Below, one piece after another: positions 53,609 through 63,315 of a stretch of DNA of 64,000 nt (the first letter of the stretch is position 1; every line of letters starts with the position of its first letter). Source of the DNA: JAAZHD01 sp012510895 (GTDB lineage: Bacteria > Bacillota > Clostridia > Caldicoprobacterales > DTU083). The stretch covers positions 36,729 through 100,728 of the forward strand of contig JBMNJC010000024.1 in assembly GCA_050951465.1 (NCBI GenBank), given 5' to 3'. The position numbers and the translations under genes are program-made. The notes under the pieces are model-generated. The model had not been told where the DNA came from, did not search any database, and was given only the letters and a program-made list of their open reading frames with translations.

Positions 53609-55954
53609 TCAGTCTCCTGATACAGATTTCGGAATCCTGACTAAGGCATGTTCAATTACTTCATCCATTGTTTCCACAAGGACAATTTCTACCTTTTTCT
53701 TTATAATATCAGAAATTTCAGCTAAATCCTTATTATTTTCCCTGGGAATTAGAACCTTTTTAATGCCAGCCCTATGTCCTGCCAGTATCTTTTCTTTCAG
53801 TCCGCCTACCGGCAGTATACGCCCACGTAATGTTATCTCCCCGGTCATAGCTACATCGCTCCGTACAGGAATCTCTGTCAAAGCAGAAAGCATAGCAGTA
53901 GTCATAGTAATACCTGCAGAAGGACCATCTTTTGGAATAGCTCCCTCGGGAACATGAATGTGAATATCTGTATTTTCATAGAAATTGTCAGACAATCCAA
54001 TTTCTTTGCATCTTGATCGAATATAGCTTAGTCCTGCTCTGGCAGATTCTTTCATAACATCTCCCAGTTGGCCGGTCAATACTAGTTTCCCCGTACCTGC
54101 CATAAGAGTCACTTCAACCGATAATGTATCCCCTCCAACCGGTGTCCACGCCAAGCCAGTTACAATCCCTACTTCATTCTTATCAGCTATTTTGTCGTAA
54201 CGGAAAGGCGGAACCCCCAAATATTGTTTCAAATTATTTGTATTTATCCTTACTCTCGACTTCCTGGTTTCCAATATTTTGCGTGCAGCCTTTCGGCAAA
54301 TTGTAGCTATCTGCCTTTCCAAATTCCGTACTCCCGCCTCCCGGGTATAATAATTTATTATATCCCTAATAGCAGGAGCAGTAATAAGCAGACTTTTCTC
54401 CGGAAGACCATGTTCCTTTATTTGCTTAGGGATGAGATATTTAGTGGCAATATTCCATTTTTCTTCTTCCGTATATCCTGATATCTCAATTACTTCCATC
54501 CTGTCCAGTAAAGGACGTGGTATAGTCTCCAGTGTGTTTGCGGTAGTTAAAAACATTACTTTGGAAAGATCAAAGGGCAATTCCAGATAGTGATCACGAA
54601 AAGCAAAGTTTTGCTCAGCATCTAAAACTTCCAACATGGCAGAAGCCGGGTCTCCACGAAAATCATGGCTCATCTTATCAATCTCGTCCAGTAAAAAAAC
54701 CGGGTTTTTGGAACCGGCTTGCTTAATAGAAGCGATTATCCTGCCTGGTATAGCGCCAACATAGGTGCGTCGATGCCCCCTTATTTCTGCTTCATCACGA
54801 ACGCCTCCTACAGACATTCTGACAAACTTCCGGTTAATGGCACGTGCAATGGATTTGGCAATAGAAGTCTTTCCTACACCCGGTGGACCTACAAAGCATA
54901 AAATAGGACCTTTCATATTTTTTGTAAGCTGCCTTATAGCAAGATATTCAATAATTCGTTCTTTAACTTTTTCCAAACCATAATGATCTTCATCCAATAT
55001 ACGAGCTGCGTTTTTTAAATCCATGTTATCTTCTGTTTCGACATTCCAAGGCAGATCCAAAATCCAATCCAAGTATGTTCTGATAACAGATGCCTCTGCA
55101 GAACCCGGCCCCATCCTGGAAAGTCTGTTAAGCTCCCGAACTGCCTTTTCATTGGCTTCTTCAGGCAAGTTTGCTTCTTTTATTTTCTTTTCGTATTCTT
55201 CAAGCTCGCTATCAAACCCTTCACCCTCACCTAATTCCTTTTGTATGGCTTTTAGCTGTTCCCTTAGATAATATTCTCTTTGTACTTTATCTACCTGTTT
55301 TTTTACACGAAGGTTAATCCTGTTTTCTATCTCCAGAATTTCATTCTCACGAAGAAGAATTTCATAAAGTATTTTCATTCTTTCCACTGGGTGGAACTCC
55401 TCCAGCAACCTCTGCTTGTCCTCAAGACGTATCAAAACATTGGCTGCTATGATATCAGGCAGACGCTCAGGATCATCCATAGAAATGACTGATGGTATGA
55501 TCTCCGGCGATATTCTGTTACTCAGTTTAACATAAGTTTCAAAACTGGATATGACACTTCGTGTAACTGCCTCCATTTCCAATTCATATTTTTCCTTATC
55601 AAAAGGTTCTGGAGTTATAACCTCAGCTTCAAAATAGGGATCCACCTTAATGTACTCCAGAATTCTTCCTCTTTCCAGACCCTCTACCAAAACACGTATA
55701 ATATCTCCAGGTAGTTTTAAAAGTTGCTTAATCTTAGAAATCGTTCCTACTTCAAATATATCATCAGTTTCTGGCTCATCAATTTTACTTTCTTTCTGAC
55801 TAATCAGAAAAATCTCCTGGTTATTTACCATTGCAGCTTCCAATGCTGCTATGGAACGGGCACGACCTACATCAAAATGCAGAACCATATAAGGAAATAT
55901 AGTTAAACCTCTTAAAGGAAGCACTGGCAGCCTTTTTGTTGGTTTTTCGCTCAT
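53609..55954 (-). CDS. lon: ATP-dependent protease Lon (LonA)
   Basis: A 781-residue LonA: LAN domain (LPVLPLRGLTIFPYMV), AAA+ domain with Walker A GPPGVGKTS and FLLDEIDKM, then the protease domain with Ser in KDGPSAGIT and Lys in GGLKEKILAGHRAG. It degrades unfolded and regulatory proteins in the cytoplasm. A near-consensus promoter sits in the lonB stop region, so lon can be transcribed separately from lonB. A Ser-rich short tail (RIPKSVSGD) is not unusual. Confidence 0.97.
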   Translation of the reverse strand: MSEKPTKRLPVLPLRGLTIFPYMVLHFDVGRARSIAALEAAMVNNQEIFLISQKESKIDEPETDDIFEVGTISKIKQLLKLPGDIIRVLVEGLERGRILEYIKVDPYFEAEVITPEPFDKEKYELEMEAVTRSVISSFETYVKLSNRISPEIIPSVISMDDPERLPDIIAANVLIRLEDKQRLLEEFHPVERMKILYEILLRENEILEIENRINLRVKKQVDKVQREYYLREQLKAIQKELGEGEGFDSELEEYEKKIKEANLPEEANEKAVRELNRLSRMGPGSAEASVIRTYLDWILDLPWNVETEDNMDLKNAARILDEDHYGLEKVKERIIEYLAIRQLTKNMKGPILCFVGPPGVGKTSIAKSIARAINRKFVRMSVGGVRDEAEIRGHRRTYVGAIPGRIIASIKQAGSKNPVFLLDEIDKMSHDFRGDPASAMLEVLDAEQNFAFRDHYLELPFDLSKVMFLTTANTLETIPRPLLDRMEVIEISGYTEEEKWNIATKYLIPKQIKEHGLPEKSLLITAPAIRDIINYYTREAGVRNLERQIATICRKAARKILETRKSRVRINTNNLKQYLGVPPFRYDKIADKNEVGIVTGLAWTPVGGDTLSVEVTLMAGTGKLVLTGQLGDVMKESARAGLSYIRSRCKEIGLSDNFYENTDIHIHVPEGAIPKDGPSAGITMTTAMLSALTEIPVRSDVAMTGEITLRGRILPVGGLKEKILAGHRAGIKKVLIPRENNKDLAEISDIIKKKVEIVLVETMDEVIEHALVRIPKSVSGD

Positions 55955-56014
55955 TTAGGATTTTCACTCCTTGTAACTCTCAGTGCAATCTGTCTGTATT
56001 TTGTCGTTTATTAC

Positions 56015-56043
56015 ATTATACTGAATTTTATCGACATGTGCAA
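56015..56043 (-). promoter_or_regulatory. lon promoter overlapping the end of lonB
   Basis: TTGCAC (56043-56038), 17-base spacer, perfect TATAAT (56020-56015). The -35 hexamer is in the last codons of lonB. The leader to the lon ATG is about 55 bases. Confidence 0.7.
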
Positions 56044-57756
56044 TCATACCCTTCTTCAGCTGAACTTGCTGCTGAAAGTATATTGCTTTCTGAAGAAATC
56101 ATTTCAAGTAAAGTATTCTTCTTATTATCATATACTGAAAGCTTAATGACATCTTTTACATATTTTACCGGTGTAATTTTTATCTCATTTAATGTGAATA
56201 TATCCTGCCAGTTTTCTTCGGGTATTAAAACTCTTTCAGCACCCGCCTTAATAGCTGCTTCGATTTTGGTTGATATACCTCCAACAGGTTTTACTTCCCC
56301 TAGTATAGATATTTCCCCTGTCATAGCAAGTTTATTATCTATAGGCACTTCCATAATTGCTGAATATACTGCTGCCATTATAGCAATTCCAGCCGAAGGG
56401 CCATCTATAGGAATTCCACCGGGCAAATTCAGATGTATATCGTAATTCTTAGTGTTTATCTGAAAATGTTTTCGCAATATTGTCATTACATTTTCTACTG
56501 AACCTTTTGCACTGCTTTTCCGCCTTGCCTTTTTGCCTTCTCCCCCTATCTCTTCTTCATCAACCATTCCGGTAACTGTTACTATCCCCCTCCCATTCGC
56601 AGCACGTACAGCAGTGGCTTCAATTTCAATAACAGCTCCCAAATTTGGACCATATACAGCTAAACCATTTACACAACCTACTTTCGGACTTTTTAAAACT
56701 TTTTTCTCGGGCCGAGGCGAATAGTTCCCGTTATTTACTACCCATTCAACATCCTTTGCTGTTATTATGTATTTACCTTCTGTAAGAGCAATTCCACCAG
56801 CCAATTGAATAATATTAACCGCCTCTCGTCCATTGCTTGCATATGTGCTGACTATATTAACTGCATTTTTTCTCAATTTGAAAACCGCCTTTTTTAGCAG
56901 CATTTTCAGCTATTAGACCTATTTCTTCCATTCCCAAAGGACGAAAAAATATTTCCAGGCAACGTGAACGTATCGCAGGAGGTATTTCAGACGGGCTCCT
57001 AGTAGTAGCGCCTACTAATCTGAAATCTGCAGGAAGGCCATTTTGAAAAATATCATGTATATGCCGCGGAATATTCTTATCTTGCGAATTATAATATGCG
57101 CTTTCCAAATACACTTTGCGGTCTTCCAGAATTTTCAGAAGTTTATTCATCTGGATAGGATGTAATTCACCAATTTCATCCAAAAATAGAATGCCGCCAT
57201 GGGCTTTGGTGACTGCTCCAGGTTTTGGCTGAGGTATTCCTGCTGCTCCCATAGCACCAGCTCCCTGATAAATCGGATCATGCACTGATCCGATTAAAGG
57301 ATCGGCAATGCTTCGTTCATCAAATCTAACAGAAGTTGCATCAACTTCTATAAATTTAGCATTCATTTTAAAAGGCGAATGTCCACTTTTCTTTGCTTCC
57401 TCCAATACCAGTCTGGCAGCACATGTTTTGCCCACGCCCGGAGGGCCATAAATGATAATATGCTGTGGATTAGGCCCGCACAATGCAGCTCTTAATGCCC
57501 TAATACCATTCTCCTGGCCAATTATATCTTCAAAACTTGCAGGCCTGGTTTTCTCCGATAGAGGCTCGCTCAAGGAAATTTCCCGCATCCTTTGTATTTT
57601 TTCCATTTCTATCCTAGATTCTTTTTCTATTGCCGACTTGTTTCCTTGCTGCCCTCTAAATAGATTAAAGAAATATAATCCTATTACAATGGTAAAAAAT
57701 AATTGAATTATCATGATGGTTTCGCTCACAGATTTGTTACCTGCCTTTCCGGCCAT
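56028..57756 (-). pseudogene. lonB: LonB-type protease (sporulation Lon paralogue), frameshifted
   Basis: The N-terminal part (57756-56857) has a membrane segment (TIMIIQLFFTIVIGLYFFNL), Walker A YGPPGVGKTCAAR, FLDEIGELHPIQMNKLLKI and the AAA+ arginine region. The C-terminal part (to 56028) has the catalytic Ser in IDGPSAGIA and Lys in GGISTKIEAAIKAG. The frames break near 56867-56872: six A after GAG where five would continue KNAVNIVSTYASNGREAVNI. The span of 1,729 bases is 576 codons plus one. LonB is forespore-specific in Bacillus. It sits between clpX and lon. Confidence 0.88.
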
Positions 57757-57836
57757 ACGCCTTGCTCTCAGTTTCTAAAGGTATTATGCTGCAGCGGGAA
57801 AGTTTTTATCCAAATCTTGCTTATCTAACAGTAGTA

Positions 57837-57868
57837 AAAAGAGCAAACGATTTTTCGTTTGCCCTTTT
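57837..57868 (-). terminator. Terminator after clpX
   Basis: GCAAACGA/TCGTTTGC stem followed on the minus strand by CTCTTTTT, 20 bases past clpX. Confidence 0.8.
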
Positions 57869-57887
57869 AGTTACAGATCTTTCTAAA

Positions 57888-59177
57888 CTAGGAGGCTGTT
57901 TCTTTTTTCTCTCTGGACTTTTTTGCAGGTTTCTTTGTTCTCTGCCCTTCACCAATGATTAACATAGGGTCCTGTCCATTTACAATTGTATCTTTCGTTA
58001 TAATACACTTTTCAACATCTTCTCGAGAAGGAATATCATACATTACATTCAGCATGATGTCCTCAAGAATGGATCGAAGCCCCCGAGCTCCTGTTTTGCG
58101 CTCAATGGCCATTTTAGCGATGACTCTGAGTGCCTCATCATCAAACTCCAAAAGCACATTATCCATCTCAAAAAGCTTTTGATATTGTTTAATTAAAGCA
58201 TTCTTAGGTTCTATGAGAATTCTGATCAGAGCTTCTTCATCCAAGGAATCAAGTGTAGCAATTATTGGCAGACGTCCTACAAACTCTGGAATCAAACCAT
58301 ACGCCAATAAATCCTCAGGTAATATGTTCCTTAATATCTCACCAATATCCCCACTATTTTTGCTTCGTATGTTTGCACCAAAACCAATTGATTGATTACC
58401 AGTGCGTTTCTGGATTATTTTGTCAATTCCGTCAAAAGCACCACCGCAAATAAATAAAATATTAGTGGTATCAATTTGAATAAATTCCTGATGGGGATGT
58501 TTGCGTCCACCCTGCGGTGGAACACTGGCCACAGTTCCTTCCAATATCTTAAGCAATGCCTGCTGTACACCTTCGCCGGATACATCTCTGGTAATAGAAG
58601 GATTCTCTGATTTCCTCGCTATTTTATCTATTTCATCTATATATATTATACCCTTCTCAGCTTTTTCTACATCATAATCTGCTGCCTGAATCAGCTTCAA
58701 GAGAATATTTTCTACGTCTTCACCTACATAACCGGCTTCAGTTAAAGCTGTAGCATCAGCTACTGCAAAAGGCACATTCAAGATTCTAGCTAGTGTCTGC
58801 GCCAATAAAGTCTTACCGGAACCTGTAGGACCTAACATAATTATATTGCTTTTTTGCAGTTCTACATCATCTGAATTTTTAACATCACTGTTGATACGCT
58901 TATAATGATTGTAAACAGCAACTGCCAGGGATTTTTTGGCTCTTTCTTGACCAACAACATATTGATCCAATGCTTGCTTAATTTCTACAGGTTTTGGAAT
59001 ATCTTTTAATTCTAATTCAGATGCATCTTCAAACTCTTCTTCAATAATCTCCTGGCATAGTTCGATACATTCATCACAGATATAAACACCCGGACCGGCA
59101 ACCAGTCTCCTCACCTGATCTTGTGTCTTCCCACAAAAAGAGCATTTTAGTTGCTTCTTATCCTCGTATTTCGCCAT
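57888..59177 (-). CDS. clpX: ClpX ATPase of the ClpXP protease
   Basis: ClpX unfolds tagged proteins and feeds them to ClpP. A zinc domain with Cys12, 15, 34 and 37 is followed by Walker A GPTGSGKTLLAQ, Walker B IIYIDEIDK, and the ClpP-binding IGF-type loop as QSIGFGA. The 429 residues end in a Lys-rich tail. clpP lies immediately upstream (22-base gap). Confidence 0.97.
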   Translation of the reverse strand: MAKYEDKKQLKCSFCGKTQDQVRRLVAGPGVYICDECIELCQEIIEEEFEDASELELKDIPKPVEIKQALDQYVVGQERAKKSLAVAVYNHYKRINSDVKNSDDVELQKSNIIMLGPTGSGKTLLAQTLARILNVPFAVADATALTEAGYVGEDVENILLKLIQAADYDVEKAEKGIIYIDEIDKIARKSENPSITRDVSGEGVQQALLKILEGTVASVPPQGGRKHPHQEFIQIDTTNILFICGGAFDGIDKIIQKRTGNQSIGFGANIRSKNSGDIGEILRNILPEDLLAYGLIPEFVGRLPIIATLDSLDEEALIRILIEPKNALIKQYQKLFEMDNVLLEFDDEALRVIAKMAIERKTGARGLRSILEDIMLNVMYDIPSREDVEKCIITKDTIVNGQDPMLIIGEGQRTKKPAKKSREKKETAS

Positions 59178-59199
59178 CTTGTCACCTCTTACTTATCAG

Positions 59200-59784
59200 C
59201 TATTTGCGGGTAGTAATTACTTCATCAATCAAACCATATTCCTTTGCTTCTATGGCAGACATAAAGTTATCCCTGTCTGTGTCCCTTTCAATTTTCTCAA
59301 GCGGTTGCCCGGTTCGTTCCGCTAGTATTTTGTTTATATTCTTCTTCATTTTAAGAATATGCTCAGCATGAATTGCTATATCAGAAGCTTGACCCCGGGT
59401 GCCGCCCATGGGCTGATGTATCATAATCTCACTATTGGGCAGCGCAAACCTCTTTCCTTTCGTACCGGCAGCTAGCAGGAATGCTCCCATGGAAGCAGCC
59501 ATACCTATGCAAATAGTTGAAACATCACTCTTTATATATTGCATTGTATCATAAATAGCAAATCCGGCAGAAACTGAACCGCCAGGACTATTTATGTAAA
59601 GCTTAATATCCTTATCCGGATCAGTAGACTCGAGGAAAAGAAGCTGTGCTACAACCAAACTGGCAGTTGTATCAGTGATTGGCTCTCCTAAAAAAATAAT
59701 TCTTTCCTGCAGCAATCTGGAATATATATCATATGATCTTTCTCCGCGATTTGTCTGTTCTACAACTATAGGAACTAAGCTCAT
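59200..59784 (-). CDS. clpP: ClpP serine protease subunit
   Basis: A 194-residue ClpP with the catalytic Ser98 in GMAASMG, His123 in MIHQPMGG and Asp in the later DRDN region. Forms the two-ring proteolytic chamber with ClpX. AGGAGG precedes the ATG, 62 bases after tig. Confidence 0.97.
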   Translation of the reverse strand: MSLVPIVVEQTNRGERSYDIYSRLLQERIIFLGEPITDTTASLVVAQLLFLESTDPDKDIKLYINSPGGSVSAGFAIYDTMQYIKSDVSTICIGMAASMGAFLLAAGTKGKRFALPNSEIMIHQPMGGTRGQASDIAIHAEHILKMKKNINKILAERTGQPLEKIERDTDRDNFMSAIEAKEYGLIDEVITTRK

Positions 59785-59846
59785 TTTACCTCCTCCTTTT
59801 ACTTATATTCATGATCTTGTTCTTGCTCACTTTTTCCATACAACTC

Positions 59847-61203
59847 TTATTTTTTTTCTTCTTCAGGAACATGCCCCTCTTTATCAACATCGGATGATTC
59901 ATTTTCTGAAGATTCTTTCTCAACCAGGATTGCTTCTTCCATCAGCATGTCAATAGTTTTCTGCATGAGAATACTGTTATCCATAATATCTTGATTAGCA
60001 GAAAAAGTTTTCTTAATGTTTTCAATGTCACTATTATATACCTTAGCTAGTCTCTCATACTCTTTTTCCCGATCTTCTTCGGTTACAGTTATATTCTCTG
60101 CTTTAGAAATTGCCTCTAATACTAATTGGGTCTTAACTCTATTGTATGCCCTATCTCTGTATTGTGCCCTATAATCATCTATTGATGTATTGGTCATTTT
60201 TAAGAAAGTCTCCAGATCAAATCCGCTTAATCGCATCTGCATTTCCATTTCGCGCATAAGGTTGTCAGCTTCTTTTTCTATCATAACTTCAGGTATATCA
60301 ACTTCTGCGTTGTCTCTGATTATTTCCAGAAGCTGGTTTTCCATCTGCGTTCTTACGTCCTGATCCGCACTTTCTTTGAGTTTACGCTTCAGATCTTCCT
60401 TATATTCTTCTAAAGTGTCAAATTCACTGACATCCTTGGCAAACTCGTCATCAAGAACCGGTAATTCTTTTTCTTTTATTTCATGTATTTTTACATGAAA
60501 TACGGCTTCTTTTTCCCTCAAGTCCTCTACATGGTATTCTTTAGGAAAGGTTATTGTTATATCTTTTTCTTCTTCCAAATTCATACCTATCATTTGTTCT
60601 TCAAAACCAGGAATAAACTGTCCGCGTCCGATTTCCAATGTATAGCCTTCAGCAGCGCCTCCGTCAAAAGGCTCACCATTTATGGTGCCGGCAAAATCAA
60701 AAGTAACCATATCACCATTTTTTACGCCTCTGTCTTCTATGGTTATCAAGCGTGCATTGTCCTCGCGAACATGCTCTAACTGATGCTCTACATCTTTTTC
60801 AGTAATGATTTTTTCTACCTTTGTAATCTCTATTCCTTTATATTGTCCAAGTTTAGTTTCCGGTTTTACATCTACTTCAGCCGTGAGAATTAAATCTTTT
60901 CCTCCGCCGATCTGGATAATGTCTACCATTGGGCTGTCAACTGGCTCAATTCCAGTTTCTTTTACTGCTGCATCATATACATCCGGAAAAATCTCATTTA
61001 TGGCGTCTTCATGAAAAAATGGCTTCCCCATAATATCTTTCAATAATCTTCCTCGGTACTTTTCCTTTACGGAAGCCAGGAATGGAAATGTTTTTTCGGT
61101 TTTTTAAGTATGATGACTGCATCCCCTTTTCAAATGTCTCAGGATCTACCTGAATCTCAAGTTTTACCTTTTTATTCTCAAGGGTTTCTTTCGTAACCTT
61201 CAC
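59847..61203 (-). pseudogene. tig: Trigger factor, frameshifted
   Basis: The GTG at 61203 follows AAGGAGGAT at seven bases (an upstream in-frame ATG lacks this). The first frame gives KVTKETLENKKVKLEIQVDPETFEKG...NISIPGFRKGKVPRKIIERYYGEAIF, the ribosome-binding domain with the GFRKGK signature. A run of six T near 61014-61019 shifts the frame; five would continue HEDAINEIFPDVYDAAV into the PPIase domain (VKNGDMVTFDFAGTINGEPFDGG) and C-terminal domain. Repaired length is about 451 residues with a Glu/Ser/Lys-rich tail. It is a ribosome-associated folding factor. Confidence 0.92.
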
Positions 61204-61344
61204 CAAATTTATCCTCCTTAACAATCCATCAGTCAAATAGCTGTTACTTGATAGTTTCCTATACTATATAATAACCATAACAGGACCAGTTCTAACCTAC
61301 CAATACACAAAGAACTGTAATGGATTCTAAAATTACTACAGTGT

Positions 61345-61373
61345 ATCTTAACATAATTAAAAATCGAATGCAA
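61345..61373 (-). promoter_or_regulatory. Candidate promoter upstream of tig
   Basis: TTGCAT (61373-61368), 17-base spacer ending TGT, TAAGAT (61350-61345), giving a leader of about 135 bases. The -35 abuts the target duplication of IS copy 3. Weaker match than the tRNA promoters. Confidence 0.45.
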
Positions 61374-61391
61374 TAGTACAAACCGGACTAT
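61374..61391 (+). repeat. 18-bp target duplication, left of IS copy 3
   Basis: TAGTACAAACCGGACTAT, repeated perfectly at 63193-63210. Confidence 0.93.
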
Positions 61392-61466
61392 TGTTGTTAT
61401 TCTATGATAATGTCATGTTGAATTTATTCTGATAAAATGTCATGTATGCGAAAGGAGATATTCAAC

Positions 61467-62807
61467 ATGACTCAAAAAGAGATAACCAGGCTCAGGGTCA
61501 TTAATCAAACCATTGATAAGGTATTAACCATCCGAGAGGCTGCCGAGCTTTTAAACCTCAGTGAACGCCAAGTAATACGATTAAAGGGAGGGGTTTTACA
61601 AGAAGGAGCTGCGTTCATCATCCATAAAAATAGAGGTCGTAAACCAAAGCATGCTGTTCCGGATAAAACCAGGGATTTTATCATCGAACTTAAGCAGACT
61701 AAGTATGAAGAAGCTAATTTTAATCACTTTCAGGAACTTCTTGAAAAGTACGAGGCGATCCAAGTAAGTTACTCTACAGTGCATAGGGTTTTAATAGAAG
61801 CAGGTATTAAGAGTCCCAAAAGTCATCGAAAACGCAAGGTACACCATAGAAGAAAGAGAAAGCCTCAAAAAGGTATGTTAGTCCAAATTGATGCATCTCC
61901 CTATGAATGGATTATTGGTGAAAATTCCTTCGATCTTCATGGTGCCATAGATGATGCTACAGGCGAGATCCTTGCCCTTTACTTTACTCCCAACGAGTGC
62001 ATGGAAGGATACTTTGAAATCGTAAGACAAGTAGTTACGAATCACGGTATACCGGCCAGCCTCTATTGCGATCGTCATACGATATTTGTTTCTCCCAATG
62101 ATGGCAAGCTATCTATCGAAGAACAATTAGATGGCAAAGTAGTTAACCTTACCCAATTTGGTAGAGCTATGGAGGAGCTGGGCATCAATATCATTAAAGC
62201 TTATTCTCCACAAGCGAAAGGTCGTATTGAAAGGCTATGGGGCACTCTTCAAAGCAGGCTCCCTGTTGAGTTCAAAATCCGTGGTATCACTACCATGGAA
62301 GCTGCAAATGCCTTCCTGGCAGCGTTTATTGATGAATACAACAGTAAATTTGGGGTGGAACCGGAAGATCCAAAACTAGCCTTTAGAACCTTAGATTCAG
62401 ACATCAACCTCGACTATATTCTTTGCATAAAGGAGGAGCGCACCATAATCGAGGGTTCAGCTTTCTCATACCAAGGCCAATATTACCAGCTCACTAAGAA
62501 CGGTAAAAAGGCTGCCATGCCAAAGGCTAAGCTTACCGTTTTGAACAGCTCCAGAATTGGCGTAAAAGCTATCTATGCCGATATTGTATATGACACCAAG
62601 GCATTGGCTGAACGTCCTAAAAAGGCCGTTGCAGGTTCTTCTAAGGCTCAAGACCGGGAACAAGGTCATAAAAGAGTTAGACCTGCAAATGATCACCCAT
62701 GGCGTCAATCGCCAGATAAAAAACCCACGCTCTCGTATGCGGAAACGGATACTGAAATCATTGAAATGCTAAATGATTTATTCAGTTCCACAAGAGCATG
62801 GGCTTAA
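61467..62807 (+). CDS. IS1202-like transposase, copy 3
   Basis: A 446-residue protein with the same HTH, DDE core and start context as copies 1 and 2, one residue shorter (GKKAAMPK against GEKAAAMPK). The catalytic region around SPQAKGRIERLWGT is unchanged, and the open frame argues that it has been under selection. Confidence 0.93.
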   Translation: MTQKEITRLRVINQTIDKVLTIREAAELLNLSERQVIRLKGGVLQEGAAFIIHKNRGRKPKHAVPDKTRDFIIELKQTKYEEANFNHFQELLEKYEAIQVSYSTVHRVLIEAGIKSPKSHRKRKVHHRRKRKPQKGMLVQIDASPYEWIIGENSFDLHGAIDDATGEILALYFTPNECMEGYFEIVRQVVTNHGIPASLYCDRHTIFVSPNDGKLSIEEQLDGKVVNLTQFGRAMEELGINIIKAYSPQAKGRIERLWGTLQSRLPVEFKIRGITTMEAANAFLAAFIDEYNSKFGVEPEDPKLAFRTLDSDINLDYILCIKEERTIIEGSAFSYQGQYYQLTKNGKKAAMPKAKLTVLNSSRIGVKAIYADIVYDTKALAERPKKAVAGSSKAQDREQGHKRVRPANDHPWRQSPDKKPTLSYAETDTEIIEMLNDLFSSTRAWA

Positions 62808-63128
62808 ACTACAATACTATCATACCCTTTTAAACCCCTAGTTGCAAGGGTTGACTTTCCCATGCTCTTTTTTGGTGGGAGGAATGAAAAACTTGCTTTT
62901 TTAGCTGATTCCCGAGGCATCTTTTAACCTTTAATGCTTGTTGTAAGCGGCCGCCATGCTACACTAGATATTCCGAGGAGATGAACTATTCATGGCTTGC
63001 TTTCTCCCTTCATCCCTCGGCTGGTATGCCAGAGCATGGCGGAATGAGTATGTCAAGGATAAACCACGCTTTTGGCCCTTGACATGCTCATTAGCGATGT
63101 AGATTTACTTAGTATATTTTTTGGTGTA
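62808..63128 (+). ncRNA. Conserved structured non-coding tail of IS copy 3 (candidate RNA)
   Basis: Relative to copy 1 the loops have changed but the paired arms are kept: CCGCCATGCT/AGCATGGCGG, CCGAGGAGATGAA with TTCATCCCTCGG, and the long hairpin at 63043-63092. A 70-codon open frame present in copies 1 and 2 does not survive here, which supports structure rather than coding. Confidence 0.55.
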
Positions 63129-63192
63129 AAGGTGACATTCTCACTGATTAAAACCACTCGCTTTTAGGTGACATTTTCATAGATTATTGACA

Positions 63193-63210
63193 TAGTACAA
63201 ACCGGACTAT
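63193..63210 (+). repeat. 18-bp target duplication, right of IS copy 3
   Basis: Perfect copy of 61374-61391. Confidence 0.93.
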
Positions 63211-63315
63211 TTTCTACCCTATCATTTTATAATTTGATATTATATAATGACAGAGATTTTATATGCAGCGTCGTTTGGAGGAAAATAATATATCTCAATA
63301 GAAAGGATGAGAAAA

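Larger units (their letters stand above)
61392..63192 (+). mobile_element. IS1202-like insertion sequence, copy 3 (divergent)
   Basis: A 1,801-bp member of the same element type as copies 1 and 2 with many scattered differences, most of them silent, and an 18-bp target duplication. Ends TGT...ACA and paired AATGTCAT/GGTGACATT motifs are kept. It separates tig from fabI. Confidence 0.9.
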
